In this document: positions 1-6,709 of the stretch, piece after piece
How the letters are laid out: every line of letters begins with the position of its first letter
Numbering within the stretch: position 1 is the stretch's first letter
Source of the DNA: Pseudomonadota bacterium
GTDB taxonomy: Bacteria > Pseudomonadota > Gammaproteobacteria > Burkholderiales > Thiobacillaceae
Length of the DNA stretch: 16,561 bases
Assembly (NCBI GenBank): GCA_030836725.1
Contig: JAUPLV010000033.1
Location: 1 to 16,561, forward strand
Direction of reading: 5' to 3'
Translations under genes and position numbers: made by a program
The notes under the pieces: model-generated
Seen by the model: the letters and a program-made list of their open reading frames with translations, nothing else
Database searches by the model: none
Told to the model about the DNA's origin: nothing

Positions 1-615
1 GAAGGCCAGCGGGCGCTGCACCTTCTCGCTCATCTGGTAGACCATGTTGTCGCGCAGATAATCGAAACCGTATTCGTTGTTGGTGCCGTAGGTGATGTCG
101 GCGGCATACGCGACCTGCTTGGCGTCGTGCGACATCTGCGACAGGTTGACCCCGGTGGTCAGACCGAGGAAGCTGTACAGCCGCCCCATCCACTCGGCAT
201 CGCGGCTGGCCAGATAGTCGTTCACCGTCACCACATGCACGCCCTTGCCCGTCAGCGCATTCAGATACGCGGGCAGCGTCGCCATCAGCGTCTTGCCCTC
301 GCCGGTGCGCATCTCGGCGATCTTGCCGTCGTGCAGCACCATGCCGCCCACCATCTGCACATCGAAGTGGCGCATGCCGAGCACGCGCCTGGAAGCCTCT
401 CGCACCACGGCGAAGGCTTCCGGCAGCAGCTTGTCGAGCGTCTCGCCGTTTTCCAGCCGGGACTTGAATTCGGCGGTCTTGCCGGCCAGTTCAACGTACG
501 TCAATTTCTCCATCGCCGGTTCCAGCGCATTGATCGCTTTCACCTTTTGCATGTATTGTTTGACCAGCCGGTCGTTGCGGCTGCCGAAGACTTTTTTGAA
601 CAGGGATTGCAGCAT
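1..615 (-). CDS. secA: SecA preprotein translocase ATPase, N-terminal part
   Basis: SecA is the cytoplasmic ATPase that drives unfolded preproteins through the SecYEG channel. Only the first 205 codons are in the window, and the frame stays open to the left edge. The protein begins MLQSLFKKVFGSRNDR, the usual SecA start. Residues 80-110 hold the conserved nucleotide-binding region, with MRTGEGKT at about 102-109 as the Walker A loop. The sequence continues through VVTVNDYLASRDAEWM and TYGTNNEYGFDYLRDNM, both typical of nucleotide-binding domain 1. ATG at 615 is the family start; the Shine-Dalgarno sequence in front of it is weak. The gene is divergent from the DUF721 gene, with 89 bp between the two starts. 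No disruption is visible. Identification is essentially certain; only completeness is unknown. Confidence 0.97.
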   Translation of the reverse strand, partial: MLQSLFKKVFGSRNDRLVKQYMQKVKAINALEPAMEKLTYVELAGKTAEFKSRLENGETLDKLLPEAFAVVREASRRVLGMRHFDVQMVGGMVLHDGKIAEMRTGEGKTLMATLPAYLNALTGKGVHVVTVNDYLASRDAEWMGRLYSFLGLTTGVNLSQMSHDAKQVAYAADITYGTNNEYGFDYLRDNMVYQMSEKVQRPLAF

Positions 616-655
616 GAGGAATCCGAAATGTCCGCAGAACGCGGTAAATCGTTGC

Positions 656-664
656 ATTTTAACA
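656..664 (-). promoter_or_regulatory. Putative extended -10 promoter of secA
   Basis: On the minus strand, TGTTAAAAT fits an extended -10 element (TGn followed by TAAAAT), about 41 bp upstream of the secA start. This would give a leader of roughly 35 nt. No convincing -35 hexamer is visible, which extended -10 promoters can tolerate. Assigned by pattern only. Confidence 0.4.
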
Positions 665-666
665 TA

Positions 667-689
667 GCGTCACAGGCTTTCCGTGACGC
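667..689. promoter_or_regulatory. GCGTCAC-N9-GTGACGC inverted repeat in the secA/DUF721 divergent gap
   Basis: Perfect 7-bp arms (667-673 and 683-689) flank a 9-nt spacer. A further GTCAC half-site follows at 696-700. The repeat lies between two divergent starts and just upstream of the putative secA -10, so it could be an operator. It could also form a hairpin in the DUF721 leader. No regulator is assigned. Confidence 0.3.
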
Positions 690-704
690 CCGCGTGTCAC
701 CGGA

Positions 705-1136
705 ATGAGCGCTTCCAGCCTCGCCGACCTGCTCGCCAGCCAACTGCCGAACAGCCTCGCCGTGCGCGCCCGCGCCTTGCTCAATACCCAGGCCGAACTT
801 GAGCGGGCCCTGCCCACCGCGCTGGCCGGCCATGTCCGCGTCATGCAGCTTGAAAACGCCGTGCTGAGCCTCGCCTGCGACAGCGGCGCCGTCGCCAGCC
901 GGCTGCGTCACCAGACCGATGCGCTGATGGCCAGCCTGGGCAAGCGCGGCATCGTGGCCACGACCGTTCGCGTCAGCGTCAACCCCGAACTGCTGGCGCG
1001 CTACGTCCACCCGGTCGAGAAAGCCGGCTTGCCGGCCGCCGCGCTGGACGGGATGGCGGATCTCAATGCCGGAATCGAGGACGGCCCGCTGAAGGAGGCG
1101 CTCACCCGTCTGCTGCGCCATCACGCGCCTCGCTAG
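705..1136 (+). CDS. DUF721 (DciA-like) protein
   Basis: This is a 143-residue protein of the DUF721 family. DciA, the studied member, loads the replicative helicase DnaB in bacteria lacking DnaC. The N-terminal 90 residues show the family pattern: LADLLAS near the start, a central helix, then HVRVMQLENAVLSLACDSGAV, where a beta hairpin leads into a helix (RLRHQTDALMASLGKRG), and a closing strand TTVRVSV. The C-terminal 50 residues are low in recognisable motifs. ATG at 705 is preceded only by a weak purine stretch. The gene is divergent from secA, a placement often seen for DUF721 genes in betaproteobacteria, and lies 18 bp upstream of the sulfotransferase-like gene, so the two may be co-transcribed. 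Family assignment is good; a helicase-loading role is inferred. Confidence 0.75.
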   Translation: MSASSLADLLASQLPNSLAVRARALLNTQAELERALPTALAGHVRVMQLENAVLSLACDSGAVASRLRHQTDALMASLGKRGIVATTVRVSVNPELLARYVHPVEKAGLPAAALDGMADLNAGIEDGPLKEALTRLLRHHAPR

Positions 1137-1154
1137 CGGCAAACGCCGCATCCT

Positions 1155-1883
1155 GTGCCCACCCCGCCCGCGCGAATCTTTCTCCTGAGCCACATGCGCG
1201 CCTACACGAGTCTGGTGGGGCACCTGCTCGGCTCGCACCCCGAGATCGACGGGTATTACGAGATGCACCGAAGCTACGCCTCCGCCGCCGATCTGGAAGA
1301 CCAGGCGCGGCGTTACCGCGAACAGCACGGCCTGAAGCCGGGCAGCCACTACCTGTTCGACAAGCTGCTGCACAATGATTACACCCTGGCGCTGGAGCGG
1401 CTCGACCCGGACAGGACGGTCGTGCTCATGAGCCTGCGGCCGCCCGAACCGACGCTGAAGAGCATCGTCAGCCTGTTCTCGCGCAAGCCCGGCGACGACC
1501 CGTATGCCGACCCGATGGGCGCCGCGGCTTACTACATCGAGCGCCTGCACGCGCTCGCCGCGTTCGGTCGCCGGTATCCGCGGCGGTTCTGCTATTTCGA
1601 CGCGACGCTGATCCGCACCGACACCGAGCGCATCCTCGCTGCGCTCGGCGCGTGGCTGCATCTGGGTTCGCCGCTGGCGGAACGCTACCAGTCGTTTGCG
1701 CGCACCGGCATCGCGGGCGCCGGGGATTCCTCGCCAGCCATCGCGAGCGGACGCGTCATCCGTGAGGAAAACGCCTATCCCGGCATCGTCCTTGACGCCG
1801 ACTCCCTGCGGCAGGCGCAGGCGGCCTACCAGGACTGCCGCCGGCAGCTCGTCGAACAGGCCGCGGCGGCGCTTACCGGGTAA
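1155..1883 (+). CDS. Sulfotransferase-like protein
   Basis: A 242-residue protein with the layout of the PAPS-dependent sulfotransferase superfamily. Residues 8-31 (IFLLSHMRAYTSLVGHLLGS, then HPEI) match the 5'-phosphosulfate-binding loop region, where a strand and loop lead into a helix ending in HPxI. The usual PRSGTT loop is degenerate here (SHMRAYTS). Residues 88-106 (TVVLMSLRPPEPTLKSIVS) match the 3'-phosphate-binding segment, normally strand-R-P-helix-S. GTG at 1155 is chosen as start because the next in-frame ATG, at codon 14, would remove the binding loop. There is no signal peptide, so the protein should be cytoplasmic. It follows the DUF721 gene by 18 bp and overlaps the opposite glycosyltransferase-like gene by 11 bp. 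The acceptor is unknown; a glycan is a guess from the neighbour. Confidence 0.65.
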   Translation: MPTPPARIFLLSHMRAYTSLVGHLLGSHPEIDGYYEMHRSYASAADLEDQARRYREQHGLKPGSHYLFDKLLHNDYTLALERLDPDRTVVLMSLRPPEPTLKSIVSLFSRKPGDDPYADPMGAAAYYIERLHALAAFGRRYPRRFCYFDATLIRTDTERILAALGAWLHLGSPLAERYQSFARTGIAGAGDSSPAIASGRVIREENAYPGIVLDADSLRQAQAAYQDCRRQLVEQAAAALTG

Positions 1884-3681
1884 CGAGACGATCCCACGCC
1901 GCGCGTTCGCCGCGGTAGTGGGTGAGGGCGTCGACGATCTGCCGGCGGCGCTCCTCGCGGTGCGCCGCCGACTGGATCAGCCGCCAGGCAGGGGCATTGT
2001 CGCCAAAGTTCGCTTTCATGTTGCGCAGGAACCGCGCCAGCGGCTGCAGGGCCGGCGTGCCGCGCCAGACGGGCGGCACACCGGCGAGCCAGCGTTCGAG
2101 TTCGGCCAGCCTCGCGTTCACCGCGCGGTGTTTCGATGCGTACATTTCCAGGAGGCCGGTCTCCACCTGCAGGACTGCCTCTCCCAGCTGCGCGCCATCA
2201 TCAAGCTGCGCAAGGTCATGATGCTTCAGCCATTCCACCACGGTAAACAGCATCACATCGCCGAAGAACTGGCGCTCGAATTCGTCCGCGATGTCGACCG
2301 CGGCATCGTCGCGATGCTCCACGCCGGGACGGAATTCGTCCTGTACATCGTCCGCTGCGGTGCGCCGGTGCAGCATCGGCAGGTTGGCCGAGGCGAAGCG
2401 CGCGCCGATCTCGGCCTGGATCAGGCGCCCCGCGGTGGGGCCGGACATGCGCAGGCGCAGGTGGCCGAACGGGATGATGTACTTGAGTCCTTCGAAATCG
2501 ACGATGTAGTTGCCAGGGTAGATCGTTCGCGCGGGCGCCAGTTCCGTGAACGGGCCGGCGTAGCGGAAGACGGTCCTGCGCGTCAGGTGCTCGCCGAAGA
2601 AAAAAGCGTGCAGGCGATCAGCGAAGCCAGCCAGGCAGGCGCTGTGATCGTGCGCTCCTTCGAGCGGGCAGCGGTAGTCGAAATGACGGGGCGCCGCATC
2701 GAATCCGAACAGCTTCGCCATGTCGTGATAGGCCGCGTCGCCGGGCAGCGGCGCGTCCTGCGGGTGAAAGCTGCATGCCGCGGCCGGATCGCAGGCCGCG
2801 ATGCGCTGCAGAAACGCCACCACGTCGTCGAGGAAATTCGCCGCCATCACCGCCGGCGACACCGGCGGATCGCCGACCAGCTTGCCGGTCAGCATGTGGA
2901 TGTCGGCGCCCCGGAAAATGCGGTCGATGGCGTGGAAGTAGTTGAGCGCCGCGACGCTCTGCTCGCCCGCTGCCGCCCGCCGGTTGACCAGAAAGGACTG
3001 GTCGCTGTCCACCAGGTAATACAGCGTGCGGTCGCGGTCCCGCGTGAGTTGCAGCATTTTCAGATAGCAGAGGTTGCGGTTCGCCGCCTGGCCCTTCTGG
3101 TAGAAGCGCTCCGCCGGCTGGGTAGTCAGCAGCCTGCCCAGCTGCCGCCGCTCGGCCTCGGGAATCGCCTGCAGCAACATGAATTGCTCCGGCAGGTCGA
3201 AATGCTCGACCCGCAGCCCCTTGCCCCGGTATTCGTCGACCAGCGCGCGGTGGCTCGCGACGTGCCGTGGCTCGCGGCTGTCTTCCGCGACGATCACCGT
3301 CACTCGGGCCCAGCGCCCGTCCGCATCCTGCCCGCCGTAGGCGTACAGCCGGCACAACTGGAGAATGCTTTCGAGGCAATTGCGCAGATGCGCCGGACGA
3401 CCGGCGACCGGGATGCCGATCACGAAATCATGCTGCCCCTCCTGCCCGGATGCATCGATCAACGCCTGCTGTTCCCGGAACAGCGCCTGATACACGGTCA
3501 GCCAGGGTTCGAACGTCGCATCGTCCGCCTGCCACATGCGCTGCTCGACCTGCGGAAACACGCGCTCGTAGAGGCCGATCAAGGCGTCGGCCGGAAGCGC
3601 GGACAAATCGGCCGCTTCCCCGAAAATCGACGGATGTTCGTCCAGAAGGGTGCGTAAGACCGGCGTGGTGTAACGGGACAT
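1873..3681 (-). CDS. GT-A-type glycosyltransferase-like protein (large, unclassified)
   Basis: A 602-residue cytoplasmic protein whose middle resembles family 2/GT-A glycosyltransferases. DFVIGIPVAGRPAHLRNCLE at about 85-104 is a typical first strand and helix, VIVAEDSRE near 129-137 resembles the second strand with an acidic nucleotide-binding residue, KGQAANRNLCYLKML at about 196-210 matches the donor-side helix, and YLVDSDQSF at 222-230 carries a DxD motif (D225, D227) for metal and nucleotide-sugar binding. The first 80 residues and the C-terminal half, from about 300, are not recognised. Start ATG at 3681 begins MSRYTTPVLRTLL; the frame is open further upstream, but the extra 35 codons look non-coding. 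No strong Shine-Dalgarno sequence is seen. The stop overlaps the end of the convergent sulfotransferase gene. Donor and acceptor are unknown. Confidence 0.65.
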   Translation of the reverse strand: MSRYTTPVLRTLLDEHPSIFGEAADLSALPADALIGLYERVFPQVEQRMWQADDATFEPWLTVYQALFREQQALIDASGQEGQHDFVIGIPVAGRPAHLRNCLESILQLCRLYAYGGQDADGRWARVTVIVAEDSREPRHVASHRALVDEYRGKGLRVEHFDLPEQFMLLQAIPEAERRQLGRLLTTQPAERFYQKGQAANRNLCYLKMLQLTRDRDRTLYYLVDSDQSFLVNRRAAAGEQSVAALNYFHAIDRIFRGADIHMLTGKLVGDPPVSPAVMAANFLDDVVAFLQRIAACDPAAACSFHPQDAPLPGDAAYHDMAKLFGFDAAPRHFDYRCPLEGAHDHSACLAGFADRLHAFFFGEHLTRRTVFRYAGPFTELAPARTIYPGNYIVDFEGLKYIIPFGHLRLRMSGPTAGRLIQAEIGARFASANLPMLHRRTAADDVQDEFRPGVEHRDDAAVDIADEFERQFFGDVMLFTVVEWLKHHDLAQLDDGAQLGEAVLQVETGLLEMYASKHRAVNARLAELERWLAGVPPVWRGTPALQPLARFLRNMKANFGDNAPAWRLIQSAAHREERRRQIVDALTHYRGERAAWDRLVTR

Positions 3682-3866
3682 GGGTTGCGGCTTGCAATGG
3701 CGAGAGCCGAATCCTAGCCGAGAAAACGGGCTGCGCGCAGTTGCCCTGGGTGCGTGAATGCGCGCTCCGTATCCGGCAGGCGGCACCCTCCGCGCATGCC
3801 ACGGCCAATCCGGAACACGCTTCGACCGACCCGCGACCGGTCGAATTGTGCGGCCATGAAAAGCCC

Positions 3867-3900
3867 ATGCGCCAGTTCAGTCCTGGCTGAACTGGCGCAT
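3867..3900 (-). terminator. Hairpin terminator after the FecR/DUF6600 gene
   Basis: A perfect 14-bp inverted repeat (3867-3880 and 3887-3900) with a 6-nt loop lies 13 bp beyond the stop of the FecR/DUF6600 gene. Read on the minus strand, the stem is followed by GGGCTTTTC, which contains a short T run. This fits a rho-independent terminator with a modest U tract. The remainder of the gap up to 3681 shows nothing recognisable. Confidence 0.75.
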
Positions 3901-3913
3901 ATCCGGGAGCGAT

Positions 3914-5866
3914 CTACTGGTTGCGCTTCTGGTCGGGCTCGCGGCCACGGAAGACTCGATTGGCGGGTTGGCCGGGCAACGGTCGTTCCTTCGCGTCCTG
4001 CCGAACCTCGCCGCGCTGCGGCGACGGCTGGCTGCGCACCGCTGCCGGCTCGCGCGGAGAAACCGGTTGCTGCACGGCGGGCGCCGACGATCGGCCAGTC
4101 GTAGCGGGCGGCGCCGAAACGGGCGGCGCGGCTGGCTGCCTGGGCGGCGTTACCCGCTGCCCGGCGGTCGGCTCGCGTGGGGCGGGTTGAGCACGGATCG
4201 TCGGCTGGCTGCGCGGCACAGCCGGCTCGCGCTGAACGGACGGGGCCGGCCGGGCCGTCGGCGTGGCCTGTTTCTTCACCTCGTCATAGCTCGGCGACCG
4301 CGGCGGCGGCGTCCGTTCCGGTCCAGCCTCGGCCCCGAATGGCGGCCGCACCGGGACGCGCGCTTCCCCGGGCTCGCGCACGGGCGGTATCACAAAGCGG
4401 GATTCCGGAGTCGCCGGGGTACGGGCGCGCGGCGTTGCATCCTTCAGAGCGGGAGCCTTCTCGCGCGGCGTGCGGGTCGACACCACCGGGCGTGCGACGA
4501 TTTCCCGCGGCGGCTGGATCCCCCTGGGCGCCCCGCCGAACAGGCTGGCGCTCACGGGCTTGACCGGCAACTCGCCGCGCACCGGCGCGAAATCGGTGTG
4601 CCGGTACCGGGTTTCCGCCGTGGCGCGCACCCACTCGCGCCCGAACCTGTCGGGAGGAACCGTGAGAATGGCGCGCGGCAGGCTGGCATTATGGAATCGA
4701 ATATCGCCCGCATTGATGACCGTGGTCTGATTGATCACCACATTGTTGACGATGCGCGGCCCGCCCCAGCCGCTCCAGCGGGGATGGCCGCGATAACCCG
4801 GCGCCCCCCACCAAGGCAGCACCGGCTCGCCCCAGCTCAGCGCCACCCACCACAGTCCGGGCAAACCAATGCTGATACGGGCCGAAACGTCATGGTCGCG
4901 GATCATGAACGCCACCAGGGCGGGCGAATAAAACGGACGCCGCACCACCGGCCCCGGCGCCCATGCCCAGAAGCCGTCGACATAGACCCAGCGGCCGTAG
5001 TGAAACGGCGCCCAGCCCCAGGGCGCATCGTCGATCCAGGTCCATTCATAAAAGGGATCCCACACCCACGAACCGGTGCTGTAGGGCGCCCAGTCGGCAC
5101 TTATTCCGTAGGGAATCCACACCGAGCCGTAGGTCGGCACCACTCGCCAGCCGCCGTAGTGATCCAGCTCTTCCGCCCCGTACACGCCTGGCGGCAGATA
5201 GCGTGTACTGACCGATTCGCCGAAGCGATCGCTGCGCGCCTCGTTCCAGCGATCCCAGGCATCGGGCGCCGGTGCGGCGTAAGTGGCCACCCTCACCGGG
5301 TTGCCCGCGGTGACGACGATGTCTTCGGAAGGGTAAATGCTCAGCGAGCGTCCGTCGGCCGTGGTCAGCGTCGCCTCGCCGCCTCGCCGGGTGATGAAAT
5401 GGGTGTCGCGGGTATTCACTTCCACCCGGTAATAGCCGGGATGCTCGATGCTGAACACCGCCTCCGGCGTGCTCACCTCCACCCTATCGCCCACCGCCAT
5501 GCTGCGCAGATCGAAGGACACGCGCCCGCTGGCCAGCTTGAACTGGACGTAGTGTTCTTCCTGAACCAGCAGCGACAACTGGGTGTTTTCATCGGCGCGC
5601 ACGAAGCTGCGGCTACCGAACTGCACCTCCAGGTTGGCGTCCTTGCCGGTATAGAGCGCATCGCCCTCCGCCAGCGCCAGATTGACGCGCGCGCGCGCCC
5701 ATTCATCGCCGCCCTCCCGCCAGAACGACACTTCGCCATCGATGTAGCTCAATCGAGGCGGGGTGGGCGCCCACTCGCCGTCCTCATCCATCGCCCGCGC
5801 CGTCGTACCGGACAGGAGCAGCAAAAACAACAGGGAAACAAGCCAGATATTTTTCAGGGTTTTCAT
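3914..5866 (-). CDS. Exported FecR-domain/DUF6600 protein with proline/arginine-rich tail
   Basis: A 650-residue secreted or cell-envelope protein of unknown function. Residues 1-25 form a Sec signal peptide (MKTLKNIWLV, a leucine-rich core, then ARA). Residues 38-195 resemble a FecR domain: YIDGEVSFWR, EGDALYTGKDANLEVQFGSR and SFVRADENTQLSL follow the usual order. Residues 238-305 are dense in tryptophan and tyrosine, with the DUF6600 pattern (DWAPYSTGSWVWDPFYEWTW, then PWGWAPFHYGRW). From about 430 to the end the chain is rich in Pro, Arg, Ala and Glu and probably disordered. ATG at 5866 has GGAG just upstream and places the signal peptide at the N-terminus. FecR domains in this context are not iron regulators as such; no sigma factor or TonB partner of the Fec type lies beside it. 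The gene ends at a clear terminator. Confidence 0.8.
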   Translation of the reverse strand: MKTLKNIWLVSLLFLLLLSGTTARAMDEDGEWAPTPPRLSYIDGEVSFWREGGDEWARARVNLALAEGDALYTGKDANLEVQFGSRSFVRADENTQLSLLVQEEHYVQFKLASGRVSFDLRSMAVGDRVEVSTPEAVFSIEHPGYYRVEVNTRDTHFITRRGGEATLTTADGRSLSIYPSEDIVVTAGNPVRVATYAAPAPDAWDRWNEARSDRFGESVSTRYLPPGVYGAEELDHYGGWRVVPTYGSVWIPYGISADWAPYSTGSWVWDPFYEWTWIDDAPWGWAPFHYGRWVYVDGFWAWAPGPVVRRPFYSPALVAFMIRDHDVSARISIGLPGLWWVALSWGEPVLPWWGAPGYRGHPRWSGWGGPRIVNNVVINQTTVINAGDIRFHNASLPRAILTVPPDRFGREWVRATAETRYRHTDFAPVRGELPVKPVSASLFGGAPRGIQPPREIVARPVVSTRTPREKAPALKDATPRARTPATPESRFVIPPVREPGEARVPVRPPFGAEAGPERTPPPRSPSYDEVKKQATPTARPAPSVQREPAVPRSQPTIRAQPAPREPTAGQRVTPPRQPAAPPVSAPPATTGRSSAPAVQQPVSPREPAAVRSQPSPQRGEVRQDAKERPLPGQPANRVFRGREPDQKRNQ

Positions 5867-5898
5867 GGGCCACTCCAATGCGGGGTTACGGCATCCAG

Positions 5899-5916
5899 AC
5901 CTTCGGAAGCGAAGGT
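5899..5916. repeat. Small inverted repeat in the cobO/FecR-gene gap
   Basis: Arms ACCTTCG and CGAAGGT (7 bp) surround a GAAG loop, in the 110-bp space between the cobO stop and the FecR/DUF6600 start. On the plus strand it is followed by TTTT, but no plus-strand gene ends here. In the minus-strand sense it lacks a T run. It may be a leader hairpin of the FecR gene or a weak terminator of cobO. Confidence 0.3.
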
Positions 5917-5976
5917 TTTCGCTCAAGCGTTCTTTATAGACCTTCGAGCAGGAATATGCCCCCGCGTTCCCGCTGG

Positions 5977-6612
5977 CTAGAGATCGATTCCGGGCTGCGC
6001 CCCGACCCCGGCGCGGAACGCGTGCTTCTCGTCGGCGATGACCGAGACGGTATCGGCCAGCTCGATCAACGCGCCGGACGCGGCGCGTCCGGTGAGGATG
6101 ACATGCTGCATCGGCGGGCGCTGCGCCAGCGCGTCGAGCACAGCGTCGCTGTCGAGATAGCCGTAACTCAACAGATAGGTCAGTTCATCCAGCACCACCA
6201 GCTGGAACGAAGGGTCGGCAAGCATGCGCGCGGCAATCGCCCAGCCGCGTTGCGCGGTGGCGATGTCCTGCTCGCGGTTCTGCGTGTCCCAGGTGAAGCC
6301 GTCGCCGGCGACATGCCATTCGACTCCGAGCTGCCTGCCGAGAAAGGCTTCCTCACCGGTGTCGGTGCGGCTCTTGATGAACTGCACGACGCCGACCTTC
6401 ATGCCGTGCCCCAGCGCCCGCGCCACCATGCCGAAAGCCGAGGTGCTCTTGCCCTTGCCGTTGCCGGTGATGACGATGAGCAGCCCGCGCGCATCGGCGG
6501 CGGCCGCTATCGCGGCATCGACCCGCGCCTTCTTGCGCGCCATGCGCGCCGCATGGCGCGCGTTGATGGATTGGTCCCGAGTATCCTCGCGATCCGGAAT
6601 TTCAGTATTCAT
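5977..6612 (-). CDS. cobO: Cob(I)yrinic acid a,c-diamide adenosyltransferase
   Basis: A 211-residue CobA/CobO/BtuR-family enzyme, which transfers the 5'-deoxyadenosyl group of ATP to the cobalt of corrinoids to make the adenosyl cofactor. Residues 43-57 give a strand and the P-loop GNGKGKST (50-57), used by this family in an unusual ATP orientation. LVVLDELTYLLSYGYLD at about 138-154 is the family's Walker-B-like segment, and HVILTGRAA precedes the C-terminal region. Length is close to the family norm of about 200. ATG at 6612 is supported by AGGAGG at 6621-6626, eight bases upstream; the frame remains open further upstream but runs into the btuB coding region. It follows btuB by 97 bp on the same strand and is probably co-transcribed under the B12 riboswitch, joining uptake to activation of imported corrinoid. 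Confidence 0.93.
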   Translation of the reverse strand: MNTEIPDREDTRDQSINARHAARMARKKARVDAAIAAAADARGLLIVITGNGKGKSTSAFGMVARALGHGMKVGVVQFIKSRTDTGEEAFLGRQLGVEWHVAGDGFTWDTQNREQDIATAQRGWAIAARMLADPSFQLVVLDELTYLLSYGYLDSDAVLDALAQRPPMQHVILTGRAASGALIELADTVSVIADEKHAFRAGVGAQPGIDL

Positions 6613-6640
6613 GCGCGAGCCCTCCTGAAATGCGGAATGA

Positions 6641-6706
6641 TTTTCCCGGACACAGCCAGCTCCGCGCGCAACGGGGCTGCCAGCCCTGTGCGCGCCTGCG
6701 GGAAAA
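6641..6706 (-). repeat. Inverted repeat between btuB and cobO
   Basis: TTTTCCCG (6641-6648) and CGGGAAAA (6699-6706) are perfect 8-bp arms. A second pair, CACAG (6651-6655) and CTGTG (6686-6690), is nested inside. Together they could fold the btuB-cobO intercistronic mRNA into a long hairpin just upstream of the cobO ribosome-binding site, perhaps as an RNA-stability or attenuation element. Functional meaning is unproven. Confidence 0.35.
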
Positions 6707-6709
6707 GCC

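Noticed and set aside
540..1661. A 373-codon minus-strand open frame opposite the DUF721 and sulfotransferase genes
   Set aside because: Low-complexity Arg/Gln/Val-rich translation without motifs. The plus strand gives recognisable families.
1696..3657. A 653-codon plus-strand open frame opposite the glycosyltransferase-like gene
   Set aside because: No domain or convincing start. The opposite strand has glycosyltransferase motifs in order.
5899..5919. Intrinsic terminator on the plus strand (stem followed by TTTT)
   Set aside because: No plus-strand gene leads into it, and on the minus strand it has no T run. It is kept only as a weak inverted repeat.
3968..5980. A 670-codon plus-strand open frame opposite the FecR/DUF6600 gene
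   Set aside because: Composition is dominated by Arg, Gly, His and Pro with no motif. The opposite strand carries a signal peptide, known domains, ribosome-binding site and terminator.
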